Shown piece by piece: positions 40,985-46,488 of a stretch of DNA of 46,488 nt (position 1 is the stretch's first letter; every line of letters starts with the position of its first letter). Position numbers and translations under genes: made by a program. The stretch lies in the NCBI GenBank assembly GCA_946407495.1, contig CAMJOB010000001.1, forward strand, positions 73,549 through 120,036, read 5' to 3'. The notes under the pieces are model-generated. The model was not told where the DNA came from. It saw only the letters and a program-made list of their open reading frames with translations, and did no database searches. This DNA comes from an uncultured Bacillota bacterium. GTDB lineage: Bacteria; Bacillota_I; Bacilli_A; RF39; UBA660.

Positions 40985-41581
40985 TTAAATTTTACTAAAT
41001 GTTAAACTTCCTAAAGCATTACCTACAATTGCTATTAAAATAAACATTCCAGCATGATAATCAAAATCTATAGCTTCTTTGAACTTATACATCATAAAAT
41101 ATCCATAATCAGCAATACAATGCTCAAAGCCACAAAGTATGAAGAACATAATAGGCATGATAACTGCAATTGGATTTCCTGTTTTCTTCCATCCATTTAC
41201 TGCAAAATACATCATTGCTCCACATCCCCATGATAAGAATAGAGTACTATACCATTCTTGATGTAGCTTATTACTAACTATCATATTTACCGCAGATAAA
41301 TCAAGATTAGTAATATTAGCAAAACCGCACACTAAAGCTATACCAATGAAATTGAAAAGAATCATTGGTGAACAATCTACAAAATCATCGTAATTTTTTA
41401 TGTACCCCACCCTTCCTGTATAAAGAGGATATTCTTTAATAAGAATTGTTAAAAGTCCGAGTGAAAATAAAAATGCACCGAGTATATGATTTTCAGATAC
41501 TACATAAATAATATCTCCTAATCCAATTAATACACCCGCTAAAAGAGATTTAATATAAAAATTTAATCTAAATTCAATCAT
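40985..41581 (-). CDS. Formate/nitrite transporter (FNT/FocA)-like membrane protein
   Basis: SLLAGVLIGLGDII, GAFLFSLGLLTILI...LYTGRVG, LSWGCGAMMYFAV, FILCGFEHCIADYGYF; several hydrophobic segments. Confidence 0.85.
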   Translation of the reverse strand: MIEFRLNFYIKSLLAGVLIGLGDIIYVVSENHILGAFLFSLGLLTILIKEYPLYTGRVGYIKNYDDFVDCSPMILFNFIGIALVCGFANITNLDLSAVNMIVSNKLHQEWYSTLFLSWGCGAMMYFAVNGWKKTGNPIAVIMPIMFFILCGFEHCIADYGYFMMYKFKEAIDFDYHAGMFILIAIVGNALGSLTFSKI

Positions 41582-41727
41582 ATTTCTTTATATTCTTCCA
41601 AAAGATTTTTAAAAACAGGTTTTTGTTTTCTTAATTCATCTAAAGATTTCTTAGTATCGTATTTAAACCAAGAAGTCCAGGCGATTTTAGCGCCTGGACC
41701 CCAATATTGATAACGTCTATATATCAT
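41578..41727 (-). CDS. Small hypothetical protein (MIYRRYQYWGPGAKIAWTSWFKYDTKKSLDELRKQKPVFKNLLEEYKEI)
   Basis: 49 aa ORF below track cutoff, ATGA coupling to FNT gene. Confidence 0.65.
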   Translation of the reverse strand: MIYRRYQYWGPGAKIAWTSWFKYDTKKSLDELRKQKPVFKNLLEEYKEI

Positions 41728-42368
41728 TCAAATTCTAAAGGTTTATAATGCCTCATGTTACAATCAGCATTAATTTGCTTTTCGAATTTATCTTTTAATT
41801 CTTTCCAACTAATTGGACAGAAATAATTATTATCTACACCAACATCATATTGTGCTGGAAATAGATAATTAAGTCTATCTACATCTAATCCTTGACTTAG
41901 TTTTTCATAATGAACATGACCAAATGCTTGTGCTACTTTTGCACCTTTACGATATGTTCCACCAAAACAAAGAAAAGGATAGTGATTAAGATATAAATGC
42001 CAATCGTCTATTAAAAGAGTCGTTTGATATTTAATATCTTCAAAATATTGTAAAACATTTCCTTTCAAACGTTTTACATCGTGATTTCCGACAATTAAAT
42101 ATTTTACTCCATTTAACTGTTTAAGAATTTCTACCCACTTTTGTGCACCATTCCAACAAAAGTCACCTAAATGAAATATAATATCATTAGGTCCTACTGT
42201 CTCATTCCACAATGCAATTATTGCTGTATCCATTTCAACAGTATTTGAAAACGGTCTATGGGTACATTCTATTATAGATTTATGACCAAAGTGTGTATCA
42301 GATGTAAAATATACATTTGATCCATCACCAAAATCATTTATTAAATTATTTAATTTCATTTTCAACAA
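41724..42368 (-). CDS. Metallophosphoesterase
   Basis: FTSDTHFGH, FHLGDFCW, IVGNHDVKR, LNHYPF, FGHVH motifs. Confidence 0.93.
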   Translation of the reverse strand: MLKMKLNNLINDFGDGSNVYFTSDTHFGHKSIIECTHRPFSNTVEMDTAIIALWNETVGPNDIIFHLGDFCWNGAQKWVEILKQLNGVKYLIVGNHDVKRLKGNVLQYFEDIKYQTTLLIDDWHLYLNHYPFLCFGGTYRKGAKVAQAFGHVHYEKLSQGLDVDRLNYLFPAQYDVGVDNNYFCPISWKELKDKFEKQINADCNMRHYKPLEFE

Positions 42369-42543
42369 AATCAGCTAATTTAAGATTAATTTTCCAAGGT
42401 TCGTCTTCTGGAATTTCCCATGATTCTGGAATAAATTGTAATAACCATTTACCTAATATAATAAATAATGATATAATACTAAAATATATTCCAAATATAA
42501 GAAATAAAACGTTAATCAAAAATATTTTCATCTTATTCATCAA
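42346..42543 (-). CDS. Hypothetical membrane protein
   Basis: IFLINVLFLIFGIYFSIISLFIIL hydrophobic N-terminus. Confidence 0.65.
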   Translation of the reverse strand: MMNKMKIFLINVLFLIFGIYFSIISLFIILGKWLLQFIPESWEIPEDEPWKINLKLADFVENEIK

Positions 42544-42751
42544 ATCTATTTATTAAAAATGTTAGAGATTTTACAAGTTCTCTAACATCAATTTCACTAC
42601 CAATTGTTATTTTAGCAGAATCAGATTCTATAGTATATGAAGATTCACAAGGATTTATGCGTTCTTCTACTATAATATCATGATTATGTGTTGTATCAAT
42701 TATTATTTTCATATTATTTATAAAAGAATCCCCAATATCCGTTACAAACAT
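42533..42751 (-). CDS. Hypothetical protein
   Basis: 72 aa ORF. Confidence 0.6.
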   Translation of the reverse strand: MFVTDIGDSFINNMKIIIDTTHNHDIIVEERINPCESSYTIESDSAKITIGSEIDVRELVKSLTFLINRFDE

Positions 42752-42992
42752 CTAAATAGATCTTATCAAACAATTCATATATTTTGTTCTTCTCTTCTTC
42801 AGATTCTATTTCTTCTAAATGACATAAAGCGTGGTATGCAAGATATGGATATAAACATAGTTCATTCCATTCAACATAAAAAAGATCATACCAAAGATCA
42901 GAATATGTCGGAACAAATTCGTGTATTTCGGATAATCGTGGGTTAATTTCTTGATGTCGTGAAATCCACTTTATTTTATCAAGTGTATCCAT
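42714..42992 (-). CDS. Hypothetical protein
   Basis: 92 aa ORF, AATTATG start context. Confidence 0.7.
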   Translation of the reverse strand: MDTLDKIKWISRHQEINPRLSEIHEFVPTYSDLWYDLFYVEWNELCLYPYLAYHALCHLEEIESEEEKNKIYELFDKIYLDVCNGYWGFFYK

Positions 42993-42994
42993 AA

Positions 42995-43078
42995 TTAAGC
43001 GTTTTTATGACAATAGTATACCCAAACAAATAAACAAATTACACAAGCTGTGCAAATACTTAGTCCTAATATATCCAT
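42995..43078 (-). CDS. Very small membrane peptide (MDILGLSICTACVICLFVWVYYCHKNA)
   Basis: 27 aa ORF with a single TM-like helix, AATTATG start context, fills gap. Confidence 0.4.
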   Translation of the reverse strand: MDILGLSICTACVICLFVWVYYCHKNA

Positions 43079-43080
43079 AA

Positions 43081-43329
43081 TTATTCTTGTTCAATTGGTT
43101 TTTGTATATATAAAATTCCATCTTTAAACTTATACTCATGTTTGTGATTTTCATATTCTTTTAAATGTGTAAAAAAATCACTCTTTAGTTTAAGGAGTTC
43201 AGTGCTCTTGTCATTAAGTTTTAGTTCTAATAAATCTATATCATTTCTAAGATCATCTACACTTTTACTTAATGCAATTACAATTATTAAAAGACAAATT
43301 ACAATTATAGTTAATGCTATCATATCCAA
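43081..43329 (-). CDS. Membrane-anchored coiled-coil protein
   Basis: N-terminal TM then DLRNDIDLLELKLNDKSTELLKLKSDF. Confidence 0.7.
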   Translation of the reverse strand: MDMIALTIIVICLLIIVIALSKSVDDLRNDIDLLELKLNDKSTELLKLKSDFFTHLKEYENHKHEYKFKDGILYIQKPIEQE

Positions 43330-44399
43330 TTATTTGCTTTAAATTCATCACGAAGTGGAGTCATAATTTCTTCTACAAGAGGATGAGGCTTTCCTGTTAA
43401 AGCAGTATCAGATCTAAGATCAAATACAAATTTCCAATCTTCATCAAATCCTGACATAATTACATCAGCAGCTGTAGATTGTGGAAGAACTTCTGCTGCT
43501 TGTTGAGGTTGCCAACCTAATTCTATAAGAAGATTATAACTATCTTCCGCACATTTTAACCCATGACAATAAAAATCAGCAGAATTCCATTTTGTTATTA
43601 ACTTAAATTCGTCTGTATCCCAATTTCTTTCTACATCTTCCATACAAAGTTCATACCAAACTCTTCCAAAATCATTTAGAGGTTCTCCTTCTTTTCTAAG
43701 AGGTTGATGTAACTTTTGAGGATGTTCCCAATTACAAGTTGGTTTTTCTTTAATCCAAGGTGGAAGAACAAACTTCATTTCTCCAAACTTATCAGTTTTA
43801 GAATAGTTACAATAACGTGTGCTTTCGATACTGAAACTCATTTTTCTATGTCTTGTTAAATCCTTATAAGTATGGATACAAGAATGAAGAAGTACAGTAT
43901 GTCTTAACTCATGATATTTAGTTGGCTCACAAAGATATTTCAAATCATCAAGCCAATCATTTTCTACTAATACTCTAAAATTAGTAGTAATAACATATTG
44001 CATATCACCGTGTGCAGGATTTCCTAAAATATCACGATAAGGTGGTTCATCATCATCAAGTCCAACATATATAGCTTTAGAATAAGGATTTTCTACATAT
44101 TCGTTTCTAACATGATAAACTAAATCGGAATCGTAAGGATTTACTGGAATATACAAATAAATAGTTCCATGTTCAAGAACACTTAAATGCTTAGACTTAA
44201 TAAGTCCATCTACAAACTTTTTAGAACTATCTGGTGTTATTTTATTCTCAGATTTATAACAAGTTCTTCCACATCTTTCAATATGCTTATACATATTTTC
44301 AAGATATTGTTCTCTGAAATGATAACCTGAATAATCATCCAGCTTATGAACAGGAATTTCTTGTTCTAATATTTCGTAAGACTGTTTTACTAATTTCAT
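43320..44399 (-). CDS. thyX: FAD-dependent thymidylate synthase
   Basis: ThyX signature RHRKMSFSIESTRY; VLEHGTIYLYI; GWQPQQAAEVLPQST. Confidence 0.96.
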   Translation of the reverse strand: MKLVKQSYEILEQEIPVHKLDDYSGYHFREQYLENMYKHIERCGRTCYKSENKITPDSSKKFVDGLIKSKHLSVLEHGTIYLYIPVNPYDSDLVYHVRNEYVENPYSKAIYVGLDDDEPPYRDILGNPAHGDMQYVITTNFRVLVENDWLDDLKYLCEPTKYHELRHTVLLHSCIHTYKDLTRHRKMSFSIESTRYCNYSKTDKFGEMKFVLPPWIKEKPTCNWEHPQKLHQPLRKEGEPLNDFGRVWYELCMEDVERNWDTDEFKLITKWNSADFYCHGLKCAEDSYNLLIELGWQPQQAAEVLPQSTAADVIMSGFDEDWKFVFDLRSDTALTGKPHPLVEEIMTPLRDEFKANNWI

Positions 44400-45289
44400 T
44401 TTTCTTTATTTAATAATTTATTATATTCTTCAACTAAATGATTATATCGTTTAGGAATAATATCGAAGTTTATATCACGTATTTCTTTATAATGTAAACA
44501 ATCCATTAAAGAATAAACTTCTCTCCAAGTATCTATTGTTTCATGTGGATCATTATTATATATGTAACCAAATTTAAGGTCATCTTTCTTCCACACTTCT
44601 TCTAATAAGATATTATATACATCTTCTTTATTCTTGCCATAAATCTTATTAGCTAAATCAGTAAAAGTACCTGAATTAATATTAGACCAAATGATAGGTT
44701 CACCTGTTAAACAATCAATTTCAAAAACAACTTCTGCATTATTAGGATGTTTAAATTCTATGCTCATATTAGAAGAACATCTTTCTTTTTTAACATCGAA
44801 ATATGAATCGAAAGTAATATAATAGTCATGCTTTTCAAGAACAGGAATCAAATTATCTTTTGCCCAAATTAAATGTTCTTGTCTACGTGACATTATAAAT
44901 AATTCATGTTCAAGCAAATTTGTTTTCTGAAAACCAATACATAATTCAAACAAATCTAGTGTATGTTTGTTATAATCATTTGATTTTAAATCCAATTGTA
45001 TTCCTTCAACCTCTCCAGTTAGAAAGTCAGGTATATTACAAATTGGAGATTCAATAAATGCTGATTTTACAATATAATTTTCATATTTAAGTTCATATTC
45101 CGTTCCTAATGGAAGAGAAGCTAAATAATCAGAAAATTCTTCTGTTTTTATAACATATAAATTTATATGATAATTATTTTTTATAAATTCTACTATCTCT
45201 AATTCATCATCACAAAATGTATATGGTGCAAAATTCTCTTTATATCCATTTTTATAAAGAAAATCAGCATAATCTTTTAATGTTTTCAT
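44396..45289 (-). CDS. Hypothetical protein
   Basis: 297 aa ORF coupled to thyX by ATGA overlap. Confidence 0.82.
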   Translation of the reverse strand: MKTLKDYADFLYKNGYKENFAPYTFCDDELEIVEFIKNNYHINLYVIKTEEFSDYLASLPLGTEYELKYENYIVKSAFIESPICNIPDFLTGEVEGIQLDLKSNDYNKHTLDLFELCIGFQKTNLLEHELFIMSRRQEHLIWAKDNLIPVLEKHDYYITFDSYFDVKKERCSSNMSIEFKHPNNAEVVFEIDCLTGEPIIWSNINSGTFTDLANKIYGKNKEDVYNILLEEVWKKDDLKFGYIYNNDPHETIDTWREVYSLMDCLHYKEIRDINFDIIPKRYNHLVEEYNKLLNKEK

Positions 45290-45291
45290 AT

Positions 45292-45549
45292 TTAATCAAA
45301 CTTGTATACCCAAAAGTAAGAATCATTTGGATAAAACACTTTCTTTTTATCTTTAGTATCAATTAAAATTAAACTATCGTTTCTTTCTATAAGAGATTTC
45401 ACGTTTCTAATAACCGCTACTGTATCTCTAGTATTAGCGAATTTAACAACTATCGTTTTAGGTTTATGCCATGCTGGAGTTGCAGCAATCAATACTATTA
45501 ATAGTATAATTGCCACAACTGTTCCTATTATTTTATTCATCCCAATCAA
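45292..45549 (-). CDS. Hypothetical membrane-anchored protein
   Basis: N-terminal TM helix IIGTVVAIILLIVLIAATPAW. Confidence 0.68.
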   Translation of the reverse strand: MIGMNKIIGTVVAIILLIVLIAATPAWHKPKTIVVKFANTRDTVAVIRNVKSLIERNDSLILIDTKDKKKVFYPNDSYFWVYKFD

Positions 45550-45748
45550 TTAATTCTAAGTCTGCGTACTCCCAATGAGATATTTCAGATAATAAATATT
45601 TTATATCTCCATCATTTTTAGCTAACGGAGTTAATATCTTTTTACATCTTTCTAAAATTTCATCAACAGATAAATGTTTTTTAACAAATTCCTCTTCATC
45701 TATTGATTCATTTGGATACGTTCCTTCTAAAACACTAATCGCACGCAT
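45533..45748 (-). CDS. Hypothetical protein
   Basis: 71 aa ORF. Confidence 0.62.
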   Translation of the reverse strand: MRAISVLEGTYPNESIDEEEFVKKHLSVDEILERCKKILTPLAKNDGDIKYLLSEISHWEYADLELIDWDE

Positions 45749-45750
45749 TT

Positions 45751-45978
45751 TTAAATGAAATCTTCAATTTTCTCCATGAAGTTTGAAGCATCATCTATAG
45801 TATGCTGAGTCTTTTGAATCTCATTTTGAAGTACTTCAATTTCAATTTTCTTACTATTTACTTCAGCTGTCATTTCCTCTTTAAGAGCCTTAGCCTGTTC
45901 GTAAGCTGTTGTGAATACACTCTTGATGTTCTCAAATTTTTCTGCAAAAGTTTGTTTTGAATTACTAAAAATTGCCAT
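45751..45978 (-). CDS. Hypothetical coiled-coil protein
   Basis: Heptad-like AKALKEEMTAEVNSKKIEIEVLQNEIQKTQHTIDD. Confidence 0.68.
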   Translation of the reverse strand: MAIFSNSKQTFAEKFENIKSVFTTAYEQAKALKEEMTAEVNSKKIEIEVLQNEIQKTQHTIDDASNFMEKIEDFI

Positions 45979-45981
45979 AAT

Positions 45982-46488
45982 TTAAAATAAATCGAATAAA
46001 GTTAATTGTTTTGTTTCTATTGAAGTTATTAATTTTTTAGCTTCAACAATATAAAATCTATAATCAATGTCGTATTCCTCGAAAGGTTTTTCAACATATT
46101 GATTAAAAATTGTAACTGAAAATCCTACGTTTACACCAGTTTGTCTATCTCCAAAATCTTTATACAAGTTTCCACCTCTATTAGAAACATAATAACGAGT
46201 TGTTCTATCAAGTTTATCATTTACGATTTCAGAATTTTCGTTAAGATGTCTAAAATAAGGAGTACTTTTTGCATTAGTTTTTAATCTTAGACAGAAATCA
46301 AATATATTTTTATGATTTTTAATGGTTTCTTCTACAGGAATTCCATATACAAAATAGTTTTTAACAGCAAAAGGCACAATACGCATAGAAGGGTCTTTAT
46401 GGAATTCTTTATCAACTTCATAATCACCTTTTAGCTTAATGTGTTCGTGGTCTTTTTCATTATCCTCATAAACGCCGATGTAATTATT
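45982..46488 (-). CDS. Hypothetical protein, 5' partial (runs off right edge)
   Basis: Frame stays open 34 codons upstream of the track start to the window end (NNYIGVYEDNEKDHEHIKLKGDYEVDKEFHKDPSMRIVPF...). Confidence 0.75.
   Translation of the reverse strand, partial: NNYIGVYEDNEKDHEHIKLKGDYEVDKEFHKDPSMRIVPFAVKNYFVYGIPVEETIKNHKNIFDFCLRLKTNAKSTPYFRHLNENSEIVNDKLDRTTRYYVSNRGGNLYKDFGDRQTGVNVGFSVTIFNQYVEKPFEEYDIDYRFYIVEAKKLITSIETKQLTLFDLF

Noticed and set aside
22392-42946. Plus-strand ORFs in the minus arm (22392, 23756, 27339, 27389, 29541, 33810, 37081, 37682, 37897, 40292, 40527, 42317, 42680)
   Set aside because: All lie antisense to supported minus-strand genes and have Ile/Phe/Tyr/Ser-rich antisense composition.
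1-46488. tRNA genes, suppressor tRNA, CRISPR array, DGR, transposase or integrase
   Set aside because: I saw no cloverleaf-like tRNA, regular spaced repeats, reverse transcriptase or recombinase motifs; the window is almost entirely coding. tRNAscan-SE or Aragorn would settle the tRNA point.

Overview
AT-rich window that reads as a central fragment of a Crassvirales-type (crAss-like) phage genome with TAG (amber) reassigned, most likely to Gln. It has two arms. (1) Plus strand, 1-21345: four very large virion/ejection-type ORFs. These are an SF1-helicase-like giant protein running off the left edge; a ~3260-aa RNA polymerase; a protein with an HExxH metalloprotease-like motif; and a ~1600-aa protein with a PD-(D/E)XK nuclease core. 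In the raw ORF track the first two are fragmented by eight in-frame TAGs, and the polymerase is also interrupted by a ~1.09-kb group I intron carrying a LAGLIDADG endonuclease, inserted between codons of the catalytic DYDID loop. (2) Minus strand, 21399-46488: about 50 tightly packed small genes. Recognisable ones are an AAA+ ATPase, GatB/YqeY, two metallophosphoesterases, RtcB, a nucleoside 2-deoxyribosyltransferase-like protein, a DUF2263/PARG-like protein, a radical SAM enzyme, Phage_gp49_66, a PNKP-type phosphatase, a formate/nitrite-transporter-like protein and ThyX. The arms converge on a strong hairpin terminator. The best candidate for an undescribed system is the radical SAM gene (38138-39034) followed by a tandem array of four paralogous small proteins sharing an N-terminal MKxQIRxxxFETNSSSxH(S/T) motif. 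All family calls are by eye from motifs; no database search was run.
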